Positions 12,316 to 23,644 of a stretch of DNA of 64,000 nucleotides are shown in pieces (positions within the stretch are counted from its first letter, which is position 1; each line of letters begins with the position of its first letter). The notes below the pieces were generated by a model that saw nothing but the letters and a program-made list of their open reading frames with translations, did no database searches and was not told the DNA's origin. The DNA is taken from NCBI RefSeq assembly GCF_932294415.1, contig NC_065538.1, positions 11,972,330-12,036,329 of the forward strand, in the 5' to 3' direction. Position numbers and translations under genes: made by a program. Origin of the DNA: Quercus robur (Eukaryota; Streptophyta; Magnoliopsida; Fagales; Fagaceae).

Positions 12316-12482
12316 AACTTTAAAAGTGTCATTGATTTTCTTACAACCTACTTTGGGTTTTTGTATGGTGGTGGTTCAATTGAGCACCATCTCAAATGTA
12401 AAATGTGAAATATTTGGTAAATTTTTTTATATCTGTTGGAGGATTGTAATTTAAAAACAATATAAAATGTGGGTTTAAAAAC

Positions 12483-12532
<50 letters not shown>

Positions 12533-13985
12533 GCTATTTGCAAAAACCTGGCCAGCGTGTCAGGTATCCAAACCTCCACTTCTCTTATGTAACTCAGAAG
12601 AATAAACCCACTTTAATTAGGAGATGTCAAACGCTGTCGTTTATAGGGCAAAAGATATATAAAAATAGAGGAATTTTGAAATTTCAAGAGACAAAAGAAA
12701 GAAGAAGAGATGAGGTCCATGAGGATGAGCTGTGATGGTTCCGGTTTTCTCCAAATCAGACTCACTCGATCCCAATCCTTCAGAATTGCTGTGTTTTCCA
12801 TTTTTTTACTTCAACAAGCTCTGCTCTGACTCAGTGAAGTGAAAAATGGTGGCAATTGCCAATTATAGACGGTGCTGTTTTTTTATTGTTGGTATTTCTT
12901 TAGAGACAGCAAAAATATATGATTTGGTGTTTAAAATATGATTAAGGTTTTATTTTAGTTTGAAATATTTAATTTCCATTCCCTATAATATTGGAAAAAG
13001 TGTGCATATCAATAATAAGTTGGTTTTTGAGAAATGTGGTGTGTGAAGAAGGAATGTGGTTTCAGAGAACATATAGAAGAGGCACTGTACTGTGTGCAGA
13101 AAATGGTTCTGAGAAATGAGAAGGATTTGAGGATTATTAAATGAGTTTATCAAAATAACCTTGCCCTTTGATCCCAAAAGATGAACATGAGAAACAGATT
13201 CAATTTGCATTAGAGCAAGGAATTGGTGGAGTGGTCTCTGCTTTAGCCAGGAACAGATACCAGACCCCAGTAGAGCTTGAGATGGTTCACTGTTCAAGCT
13301 TGTTGTGTCGATTGGCATGAGAATGGTACCCAGCCACCCTGAAGATATTTAATTATATTGCATTTCTTGAATGGGAAATGGAAATCTTGAAGCAACTAGT
13401 TTGCAATAAGGTTTTTCATAGTATCTAGAGGAATTGAAATTGTGTCTGGTCTTTGAAAGAATTAATGAAGTGCTGCTTAATTAATTCCCAAGAATTTGTG
13501 TGGGAAGACATCGTTGTATGAGAAAATCAGTGGATGTGAAAATCTTTAAGGGTTGTGGTATGTAAGTTGGCCTCAGGTGCTGCTGTGTATGCCAGTCTCC
13601 AATGCCAGGGAATAAGAACTGAGGAGGTATTATGTAGTCTTTATAAAAAGAGAGCTTAAAACAACGGTGGAAACTATAAGTAAGCCATTTGTAGTAACTG
13701 GGGGATTAATTTAGCTCTATCCTGGGAGAGCACCCTGCATAGGTAATTTGGTGTGCAAATCAACATCTGTACCAAGCGAGGTTTCTGTTCAAAATTTCTC
13801 AATATGAATCAGAGAGCCAAATGCCAGGAAGGGGGGAAAAATATTATATATGTTGCGACTGTTGGAGAAAAAGAAAAACAACAATTATTTAATATAACAA
13901 ACCGTTACAATGGAAAGATAAATATCAATACATAAATATGTATTTTTCTTAAAACAAAAGCGGCAGGATTTGTATTGCATTTCAC
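12316..13985. other. No firm gene; A-tract and a short TATA-led ORF
   Basis: A run of about 40 A lies at 12489-12528. A TATA-like ATATATAAAAATAG (about 12653-12666) precedes an ATG at 12710 that opens a 39-codon frame to 12829 with a basic start and a hydrophobic end. I have no family match and treat it as unproven. The remainder up to 13985 shows no recognisable coding sequence. Confidence 0.3.
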
Positions 13986-13989
13986 AAAA

Positions 13990-15290
13990 TCATCAAGTAG
14001 CCAAATCTCAGTGGCCCAATTTTACATCCAAGATCTGCTAAATCTAGAGGAGCATTATTACAGCTTTCGTCCACAAAATTAAAATTGAAGCATGGGAAAG
14101 TAGATTTGCTAGTTTCACTTTGTTGAACAAAGCATTTCAGGTCACTTTTTTTTTTTTTTGGGTGGGGGGAGAGAGAGAGAGAGAGGGAGGAATCCATGTT
14201 AAAAGCAGCAATGGCAAATTGGCAATACTTAAGTGGCTCTCAAGTTGAAACTCCTGAATTCCCTACCGGTTAAACAATTGTAGGGCATGCCAGAATCCTG
14301 CAAAATGAGCCTCCAAACGGCATTGGCCCACAATCACCTCAACCTTAGCTGCAACAAAATTCACATTGAGATCTCTAATCACTGCAACATTTACAGCAAC
14401 ATTTACCTTGGAGTAAGGTAACTGAGGGACCTTCCATATTAGGAGATGTACTTTCTGCAGTATCTCAGACGAAAATTTTGCAGCCTAGTGTTCATGCATC
14501 TCTTTACCTATATATACCAAAGTGGTTGGCTGTATTGCTGGTTCCCCAAATCTCTCCATTTCAGTGCAGCCATAATTGCCATGAGAGTGGGAAATAGTTT
14601 CAGTGAGAATGTATTCTTATGGTGCAGCATCCAGGAGAATAGATCAGTCCAGTTCTGATAAGGCTGGTGTGGGATAAAGTTTATGCATTCAACTAATTGC
14701 CATACCTTCTTGGTGTCTGGGCAAGATCACAGAGCATGTAAAGTGGTTTCAGGAACTTCATTACACTGCTCACAAGTTACTGAAGAGATGATGCATTTGG
14801 AAAATAGATGAAGTTTTGTTGGCAGGATAAACTGAAGAGTCCGCCATGAAGAACTTTAATCTTGTTAGGAACCTGAGCCTTCCACAGTGCCTGCCACATA
14901 ATTGTTGAGCTGTGTGATTGTTTGAAGCCTCTCCTAAACCTGAGACTGCCTCGTGGTCTGACAAATTATATGCACTCCGAACTGAAAAATCTCCAATTTT
15001 TGCGCCCACCAAAAGATACAAATTTTTAGAATTTCACAGAATGCTTTGAATGACAGCAGCTTCTTGTGGCATGAACAACCTGTCCAGAACAATCCTTCTG
15101 CAGGTCTTTGTATTATCATCCAGCAACTCACACACAGTTTGCTGCAGATTGAGGATTTCTCAGTTAAACCACCCTGAATGTACTCAGTGTCAGCGCTGCC
15201 TATCTTCCCAGATGTTCACCTGTCTTCCATCGCTATCTTCTAACAGTAGCTCAACTGTGTAGCCTTTCTAGTTTCCATTATACATCTCCA
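13990..15290 (-). pseudogene. LINE remnant: RT C-terminus, zf-RVT and RNase H-like region
   Basis: On the minus strand, broken frames spell the 3' half of a plant L1-type ORF2. From the 5' side they are: an inter-domain segment with RLFMPQEAAVIQSI (about 15095-15050), GDFSVRSAYNL (about 14995-14963), a zinc-finger region of the reverse-transcriptase-associated type (VTCEQCNEVPETTLHAL near 14780-14730, then KKVWQLV), and an RNase H-like segment (AVIRDLN, EAHFAGFWHALQL, about 14380-14280). Stops and frameshifts lie between these blocks. The reverse-transcriptase catalytic domain, ORF1 and a poly-A end are not seen. The identification rests on motif order, not alignment. Confidence 0.55.
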
Positions 15291-15559
15291 ACCAAATGAG
15301 GCATTGGATGGTAACTTTGTGTTAACAAGAAGAAGTTGATATGAAGGCTTTATATCTGTATGTCATTAGAAGTTTAACATAGCATTACACTTGCAGGACA
15401 CCCACAAAAAAAAAAAAGATTTAATCAATAATAAGAGCAAATTGACAGTTAATTTAAATGCTTGACCATTTTGGTTCCTTGACCACTTTTGCAAGAGCCC
15501 AAGGTGAGTGTGAGAGGAGCATAGCTACTCGGCTAATACTTCAACGTTGACGCTCTTGT

Positions 15560-15950
15560 AACTATCCACTTTGGCAAAGGCTTCAAGCTTCTTAGACGTT
15601 TGATCCCATCCTTCCATTAATTAAATAAAAGTTCACCAACAAGAAAAAATTTGTGTTATTCCCACCTGATTAAAAAAAAAAAAAGTGATACGGTATGATA
15701 TTAATTTTTGAGTTTGGGTCAATTCGGATACGAGTGCCAAAAGGTGCCACTAAGGTACAAGTATCACAATATTTTGAAGTTAGTAGGAAGAAAAATAATA
15801 ACTTACAGGTAATGAACAGCAAACGATTAGCCTTCCAGGTCATTTTCACTAGATTCTTCAAAATCAGCCATTAATCCTTCGAGTTTTGAATCCACTTTGG
15901 CTTTGGATCCTCATTATAGTAGCACTCTCCTTCCATTATATAAAAGTTCC
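15560..15950 (-). pseudogene. Degenerate copy of TNL terminal exon
   Basis: Minus-strand frames at about 15929-15800 resemble the end of the TNL gene (YYNEDPKPKWIQ compared with [12 protein letters not shown]), with a stop inside. The flank at 15580-15680 repeats the flank of the next unit (TAAATAAAAGTTCACCAAC, a poly-A patch and an ACCTGATT word). It is one of at least three tandem derivatives of the last exon of the TNL gene. Confidence 0.45.
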
Positions 15951-16185
15951 CCAACAAGTCAAGAAAAAAATTTGTATTATCAAACCTGATGAAAAAACTT
16001 TTTTTTAAAAAAGGGATATGGAATGATTTTAAATTTTGAGTTTGTGATGATTGGAGTGTGAATGCCAAAAGGTGATGTTAACTAGCAAAATACTTTGAAC
16101 TTTCTTTTTTCCCTCTCTCAAAAAAGGAGTAAAAATCTAAAAAGAAAATCTCCAATTTATACCTATGACAAATTAAAATTTTTTA

Positions 16186-16663
16186 TCATGCAAATTTAAA
16201 CCTAACATTCAAAACCCACACTTTCATTTCATTGGATATCTCTCCCCAAAAAATAAAAGAGAACATCAAGACTTGTAAACTGTAATAGCAAGAAGAAAGA
16301 TGATGATGACTTACAGGCAAAGAAGTCGAAACATTCCTAATACTAAATTCTTTAGAGTCAGCCATACATCCTCCAAGTCTTTGAATGTGGTTCGTTGTTA
16401 GAGTAGGCTTCTCCACTAGGTCCAGCCCCATCTTCCTCATCATGGCGTCGCTTATTTCTGCTACCTTCTGTGGCTGAATTGCAAAGATTATGGCGGAGAT
16501 CACCCAGATCTTCATAGAGTGTCCTGCTGTTGATGCTTAACTGTGTTATTGTTTGATTGGGATCTTCAATGTCTTGGCAACTATCCTGCTTCCCTCCGTG
16601 AATGGATTCAAGTTTCTTGGACCTTTGATCCTCTCCTTGCACTAAATAAAAGTTCACCAACAA
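16186..16663 (-). pseudogene. Second copy of TNL terminal exon
   Basis: Two overlapping minus-strand frames carry a diverged copy of the TNL C-terminal tail: [36 protein letters not shown] and then, in a shifted frame, [18 protein letters not shown]. They correspond to [36 protein letters not shown] and [18 protein letters not shown] of the gene itself. A possible acceptor (TTTATTTAG, about 16645-16637) precedes it and a possible donor follows SLP, so it might still be used as an alternative last exon. More likely it is a decayed duplicate. Confidence 0.5.
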
Positions 16664-16747
16664 GACAACAAGAAAAATTTGTTTATTCCAACCTGATTTA
16701 AAAAAAAATTATGATGATAACTTGTAAAGTAGTAAGAAGAAAGATTA

Positions 16748-17483
16748 TCACATACTGGCAAAGAAGTTGAAAAATTCCCTCTGACTAGAATCCTCAGAAT
16801 CAGTCATAAATCCTCCGAGTCTTTGAATCTTCTTTGGTTGTAGTTTCTCATGATAGTAGCCTTCTCCACTAGGTCCAGCCCTGTCATCCTCATCAAGACT
16901 TTGCTTGTTTTTGCAGTCTGAATTGTCAAGATCATGATGGAGAACACCCAGATCCTCAAATGGTATGCCGCTGTTGTTGATGCATTGTGACATAGTTTTA
17001 TTGGATAACAAAGAGAACCCAATTTTCTCCACCTTCAAGTTCCAGGAAGATATTTCAATATTAAGTTGATAGAATCCGTTCGCATCAGTTTGACTACATG
17101 CTTTATTCCAATCGGAGCCAGAGTCACGGTAACAGGACAAATAGCAAGAGGACAAGTAGAGCAGCCAAAGGTGATGCGATTCAACTTTACCATATTTTTC
17201 TGTAAATTTAAACACTTCTGGGTTTTTAATTTGACATCCATTGACGTTCAACAAACATGAAAGTTGACAATCTCTAGGGTATTGATGAGGCTCGTCGCGT
17301 TCAAAAACAACGCACAATGCAATTCCCATCAGCTCATCAAACCCACAAGGCACTTGTAAGTTCACTTTATGGCCCATAATTTCGTGGTTAAACCCTTCTA
17401 GAATTTCACTTCCAGGAATAATAATTTCTAACTTGTCTGGCAGTCTACCACTTTGTCCCTGATATATACAAAGCATAATGTTT

Positions 17484-17531
<48 letters not shown>

Positions 17532-20500
17532 TGAAGCAAGTAACAGCCACTTTGAAAATTGTCAACCAATTTGAGGCAGTTGAGATATTGGAAACACAAC
17601 TCGGAGTGATACGACCCGAAGGGAGCATTCTGTAGTTTTGGAAATCTCTCCAGTGAGGTACAATTGTTTGCAATTAAACACTCAATAGTTGATGGAACAT
17701 TTTCCAATGATTGAAGCCTCTTGCAGCCTTCCAAATGGAGTCTTCGAAGGTTAGAGAGTTGAGAGCTGCTTTCAGGAAGGGAAACAAAATTATTTCCACT
17801 TAGATTTAAGTCTGCTAAAGAAGACAAGCAGCCAATATCATTGGGGATTGACAACATATCGCAGTCACAAAGATCCAAATATCTTAAAGAATGCAGACCA
17901 GATAAGGAAGGCAATGATAGACCCTCGAGAACATGACTTGTTAGCATGGAATCAAATGACAATAATGTCCCTTTCCATCGATGAATATGTAGTTCTTTGA
18001 GATTTTTAAGTTGAACAATGGAGGAAGGAATCTCTTTTATAGCTGTTCCACTCAAATTAAGCAACTCCAACCCTTCTACATTCCCTAGGTTCTCTGGCAA
18101 GTTGTCAAATTTTGAGCATCCAGAAAGATCAAGATAATTAAGCAACTTCAAGCTACAAATGGTGTTAGGAAGACACACAAGGTTTTTGCAATCTTTTAGA
18201 ATCAAGAAATTAAGGTTAGTCGAATATTCAATTGATGAAGGCAGTTCTTTTATAACTGTTCCACTCAAATCAAGCTTATACAGACCTTCGACATTCCCTA
18301 GGTTCTCAAATTTTGTGCATCCAACAAGATCAAGAGAATTACCTAACCTCAAACTACGAATTGTGTTAGGAAAACACACAAGATTTTTGCAATCCCTTAC
18401 GGTCAATAAACTAAGGCTTGTCAAATGTTCAATTGATGAAGGTAGCACCCTGATAGCTATTCCACTCAAATGAAGCTTTTTCAGACCTTTGAGATTTCCT
18501 AGGTTCTCTGGCAAATTTTCAAATTTTGAGCATCCAGAAAGATCAAAGAATTCAAGCGACTTTAAACTACAAATGGTGCATGGAAGACAAACAAGATTTT
18601 TACAATCTTTAAGAGTCAATAAAGTAAGGCTTATCAAATGTTCAATTGATGAAGGCATCTCTTTTATAGCTGTTCCCCTCAAATAAAGCTTCTTTAGGCC
18701 TTTGGCATTCCCTAGGTTCTCTGGCAAGTTGTCAAATTTTGAGCACCCAGAAAGATCAAGATATTTAAGCGATTCCAAACTACAAATGCTACTAGGAAGA
18801 CACACAAGATTTTTGCAATAACTTAAAGTCAATGAAGTCAAGCCAATCAAGCCTTCAACTGATGAAGGTAGTTCCACAATTGCAGTGAAATCCAGAAAAA
18901 GCTTTTGTAAGCATTCCATGTTTCCCACAAAATCTGGAATTTTCTTAAGTCTTGAGCAACCAAAAAGGTTAAGGGTCACGAGAGACTCCATTTCAAACTT
19001 GCTTGGAAGACGACTTAGTTTTTTGCAACCCCCCAAATTAAGAAGAATCAGCTTTTTAAGAATTCCAATAGATGGGTGAAGCTCACGTAAATTTGTACAA
19101 TTTTGAAGAACTAATTTTTCAAGATTTGGGACTCCAGTGAAGTCTGGGGTTATAATTAGGCCTGAAGAGCTGGTCAAGTCAATGATCTTCAACTTGTCAT
19201 AATTCTGTTAAAAGAAATAATTTTTTTTTTGAATAATTAGCATTCTAGTGTCTATTTATTGAAATTATTGAAATTTAAAAAGCAAAGTTGTATTAGAATA
19301 CTTAATAATGCTCTTACCTTTATTCGTTTCCAAAGTCGTTCAATTTTGCTTTGTGGTAAATAAAGTTGAACAAGCTCATCTAGTTGGATACTTGATGGCA
19401 ATGATTTTGAAGGATATTGAATCCAATCAAGAATTCTTAAATTGGTAGGAAGATGTTTGGGTTCAAGCAAAATACCACGAACTCTAAGAAATTTGAGATT
19501 GTACATCTTTGAAACAACCTTAAAGTCCCAACGTGCCTCTTTTTCTTCATGACACATACCACAAATATCCATGGCTTGAACTGCTTTTGATCCCTTGTAA
19601 TCAAGAAGAAATTGGTGAATTGCAAAATATATTATTAGCATAACAATTCAAATTTGAATTTTTTTTTTTTTTTTGAATAATAAGGTAGGGATTAAACTCA
19701 AATTCTCTAAATAACCTCTTACCTTATTTTTTTTCAAGACTTCATCAATGTCCTCATAACACCATAGTTTACTACGCATCCTAGGATCATTAGGGCACTC
19801 TTGATGAACTATGTTCCTACCCATTCCTGCAAGTAAATCATGCATCCACAATATATTTTCACCCACAATTTTCAAGAGAGATTTATTAATGAGTTCCTTC
19901 AATCCAATATCAGGGTAAAGGCCAAGATTATCTAGTATTTCTACAACATGATCTTTCCTCTCATGATTGAAGAAGCATGCAATGTGTAGGAAAATTTCCT
20001 TCTCAGTTTCATGGAGTCCATCAAAACTTAATTTAAGTACTTGGAGAACTTCTCTCTCAGGAAATTCTTTGAGCCTCTCTAACGCACTTTCCCATTCAAT
20101 AACACTTTTATCAAACAAAAAGGAACCTAAAACCTTAAGAGCTAAAGGAAGGCCAGCAGCATAATTCAAAAAGCGGTTAGACACATTTAAAAAATCATCT
20201 GGGACGTACTTTTTCTTAAAGGCTTTCGAGCAAAAAAGTTGAAGAGCATATTCATCATTTAATCCTTTAACTTCATATATTTCATCTACTCCATGTGTCC
20301 TCAACACCTGCACATCTCTTGTTGTTATGATAATTCTACTGCCTGAACCAAACCAATCATGCTTTCGAGCTAACATATTTAACAAGTATGGTTTATCTAC
20401 ATCATCAAGAACAAGTAAAATCTTTTTATGACATAACCTATTCTTGATATTGAGAACCCCATCATACTCATCACTTATTTTCAAATTTGTTTCCATCAAA

Positions 20501-21633
20501 ATTTGATCAATAATTTTCTGTTGTAGTGGAACTAAACCATCTTTTTCATAATTTTCCCTAACATCCTCTATAAAACTACAAGCTTCAAATTCTTTAGAAA
20601 CCATTTGATAAACAACCCTTGCAAGAGTTGTCTTACCCATTCCCCCCATCGCCCAAATCCCTATAAAACGAACATTATTTGACATCATAGCTAAACATAA
20701 CAGCAACTCCACCACTTGAGAATCTATTCCTACTAGATCCTTAGTAATATTTGCAAATGCATCATATTTCAAGTTAAGCGATATCCATCCCGCAATGCTT
20801 TGGATATCATGTGACTCAGGCCTGTAATGAACAAAGTAAAATATGCATTGAGTTTGAACAACCAAAAGTTCACACAAAAAATATGATACATTTCTAATGT
20901 TCAATTTTTTTGATTGAAACATAAATATATATATATGCATGCATGTATGTATGATTGTTTTGCTCAAGAAAAAACTGAAAAAAGTACAATGAAACTTGTA
21001 TGTAGATTTGCTTAAGGTTCCAAATAGAGTTATATTTATGAAGTGGGTTATTTGGATATTTAAAAGAAATAAATAATTAAAATTTAATTACCGATAATTA
21101 TTTAAATGCCATCCGCGAAGGTTGCCCACTTGTCTCAAAGCATCTCTCCATTTCTTTACCCTCTCTTTTTTCCCCTTTTTTTCATATTCAACAAATGGCT
21201 TTGCAAAAGCTCCTCTTTGTTTCCGTACATCAGATGGATTCACATAGTGAAAAACAGGTAGAACTGTCATTCCCATATATTTCCTACAATCAATGATTTT
21301 TACAAGTTCATCTAAGCACCAAGTTGAAGATGCATAGTTTTCTGAAAGAACAACGATAGCAAACTTCGATTCTTCTATGGCTTCCAATAGCTCTTCTTTA
21401 ATGAATTTCCCTCTCTCAAGTTTTTGATCATCTCTAAAAGTGTAAATGCCTCTATCTTTCAAAACATTATATAGATGATCCACAAAATTATTGCGGGTGT
21501 CCTCACCTCTGAAATTGAGAAAGATATCATATTTCCATTGGCCAGCAGGAGAAGTAGATAAAGAACTTGTTCGGGCAGTAAAATAAGATGTAGAAGAAGA
21601 ACTTGGGAAAGATGACAAGGAGGTCACACCCAT
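16748..21633 (-). CDS. TIR-NBS-LRR immune receptor (TNL), five exons
   Basis: Intracellular receptor that senses pathogen effectors and signals through TIR NADase activity (family knowledge). Exons by eye: 21633-21092, 20821-19723, 19593-19318, 19204-17531, 17458-16748. All junctions are GT-AG and in phase, giving 1433 aa. TIR is at about residues 34-180: [13 protein letters not shown], then [11 protein letters not shown] with the catalytic-type Glu109. NB-ARC is at about 205-520: P-loop AMGGMGKTT, kinase-2 [35 protein letters not shown]-like FLHIACFF, and MHD in WMHDLL. LRRs span about 590-1150 and include near-identical 68-71-residue blocks. The last exon carries a C-JID-like domain ([15 protein letters not shown]), where the usual EWF reads EGF. 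ATG 21633 fits the family start, with a Ser-rich leader. No lesion is seen. The end is uncertain: a GTATGTG donor at 16755 could splice to exon copies downstream. Confidence 0.88.
17459..17530 (-). repeat. (CT)n microsatellite inside a 72-bp TNL intron
   Basis: The fourth intron of the TNL gene is only 72 bp, starts GTTTCTCTCT and ends TATATATCAG, and about 40 bp of it is a CT repeat on the coding strand. Its length is a multiple of three and it has no stop in frame. If retained it would add 24 residues that are mostly Ser-Leu repeats, between the LRR and the C-JID-like domain. Confidence 0.7.
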
Positions 21634-23240
21634 TAAAGCCTACATACCAAAAATAAAATCAATTAGAAGTTTAGAACTGAAGAGAGATTGTTAAAAAACA
21701 AATAAATTAGGAAAGAACAAACTATTTGATTTCTAACCAGATTTCCGTGGCTTTGGAATTCCAGTGTAAAGAACTCAAACTCTGCTGAAGAACTTGAGTC
21801 CCTTGTACTCGAGTTCCAATGTAAAGAACTCAAACTCTGCTGAAAACTCAAAAAAATATATAATCTCAAATTTTTCTTGTTGAGCTATGTAGAGCCTAGT
21901 TTGTGTTTGATTCAAATTATGACTCAACCTGATATAAAAGTGTTTTGGTTTTAATGAAAGTTTTTCTAATGATTAGTCCATGGAGTGGAAGTTTGAGCCG
22001 ATTGACCCATTTTTAGCCCATGTGAAACTACTGTGTAGGATATAAATAACATTGTTTCATATTAGGGTTCATTGTGTTGTTTTGAGAGAGAAAAATTTTA
22101 TTGCTATATCTTGTATTTTTCCCTGAAAATAGTGAAATCACTTCAACTTCATAGACTTAGGCAAATTGCAGAACTACTTATTTTTTTGTGTTGTGTAATT
22201 GCCTTTTGTGTGTATTATTTTCTTTCTATTTTTCACTTTTCACAGATCTAAGAATTCATGTATATTCACAACATTTCTCAATGGAACTCAAGTTTTAGAG
22301 ACTCAAATTCCAACTTCGGTCACATAACTAATATGTTTCAATTTTGATCATATAACTAATATGTTTGAAAAATTAACTTATGCGACAAAAAGAAACCCTA
22401 GGTGACCTTGTTTATGATTAATTTGACTTAAAGTGGTGTTTAATTGGTCGTGTAGGAAATTTACAAGAAACTTTGTTCTTCAAGATTCAAAGCTTATACA
22501 TCCCGCGTTTTCACAAATTACAGCGAAAGTTTTTATTTTTCACTTTTATTATTACTAACAGGCTGTAATAGCTATAAAGTTCTCAACAAAAAGAGAGGCT
22601 ATAAAGTTGTTTTCATGTTGCTTTTTCACCAGGTAAAAAGTTTTTCCTTTATTGTATAAATTCAAGCATTACAGGGAGGAAAACAAGTCGTGAGCATCAG
22701 TATTGGTGGTGGTAAAATAGTTATATTACCAACTCAAGCTCCAAAAAATGCTCACCTCAATGATGTCAAAGTCAAATTTTTTTAGCAACTTGCTACAGTG
22801 AACAAAAATTAGGCAAAATGCCTAAATTAAGTATATTTGAAACCTAGAATATTAGATGATTCAATTGAACAAAAATAAAGGTAAATTCTAAAATAAGTTT
22901 TAAATAAAATTTATTTTAAGGTGAAATTTGCATTTTAATCTAATTTTAATAAACATAAAAATGAAAAGAAGTAAGCTAGGGAAGAAGAAAACTAGGATTT
23001 TGAATCCCTCCGTTCATCAGATAGGTCAAACCTTACCTTTTTCTTTTTTTTTGTTTGGTCGATTGTCTGTTGAAGCACAGTTGAACTGAGGGTTCACAAA
23101 GTAGAGCAAATTAACTCAATCCCGCCACACGTACACATCACTCTGGTACCCGCTGCGACGAAGCCAGCCACGTCGCCATCCATAAACGCTGTTGAGGTCT
23201 CACCGTTCTGAACTCAGGGGAGGGGGTGCGTACTTGGTAG
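21634..23240. promoter_or_regulatory. TNL upstream region
   Basis: Upstream (minus-strand 5') flank of the TNL gene. The word AAAGAACTCAAACTCTGCTG occurs twice, at about 21768 and 21826 and about 58 bp apart, within the presumed 5' untranslated region. No convincing TATA box could be fixed. The remainder to 23240 shows no gene. Confidence 0.35.
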
Positions 23241-23470
23241 CTCTTAGTCAAGTCAACTACGCGTAAATGGTGTGGGGATACGGAGAGTTGGGGTGGACCA
23301 AGCTTTTTCTGGAGCAATGTGCAAAGCAAAAGGGTTTGACGGTTTGTTGATAACTCGCATTCAAACTCTGGTTATCTCTTAGTCAAGTCCACTACGCGTA
23401 AATGGTGTGGGGATAGTGAGAGTTGGAGTGGACCAAGCTTTTTCTGGAGCAATGTGCAAAGCAAAAGGAT
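23241..23470. repeat. 135-bp tandem duplication
   Basis: About 95 bp starting CTCTTAGTCAAGTC at 23241 recur at 23376 with few changes (ACTACGCGTAAATGGTGTGG, then CAAGCTTTTTCTGGAGCAAT), a period of 135 bp. No reading frame is conserved in it. Confidence 0.75.
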
Positions 23471-23644
23471 TCAAGTAATTAATGGCTGAAATTGAAAGCT
23501 GATTAAGAGGACAATAAAGGAAAGCAAATTCGATGTTTGCTACTTTAGCATCCGTTAGGAAAACGAGAAAAGCAAAACCCTCCCAGAAAGCAAACCAACA
23601 AGTGCGATAAAAAGGTATGTGTATAAGCAAAAGCAAAAGTAATT

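Noticed and set aside
14446..15262. Plus-strand 70-codon frames
   Set aside because: Shadows of the minus-strand LINE remnant.
18159..18686. Plus-strand frames of 65-104 codons
   Set aside because: Antisense shadows of the LRR repeats of the TNL gene; their mutual similarity only reflects the LRR duplication.
19648..19722. Continuation of the NB-ARC frame past KKNK ([10 protein letters not shown]...)
   Set aside because: This is read-through of the second intron. GTAAGAG after AAG at 19723 and an acceptor at 19595 restore the family sequence in phase.
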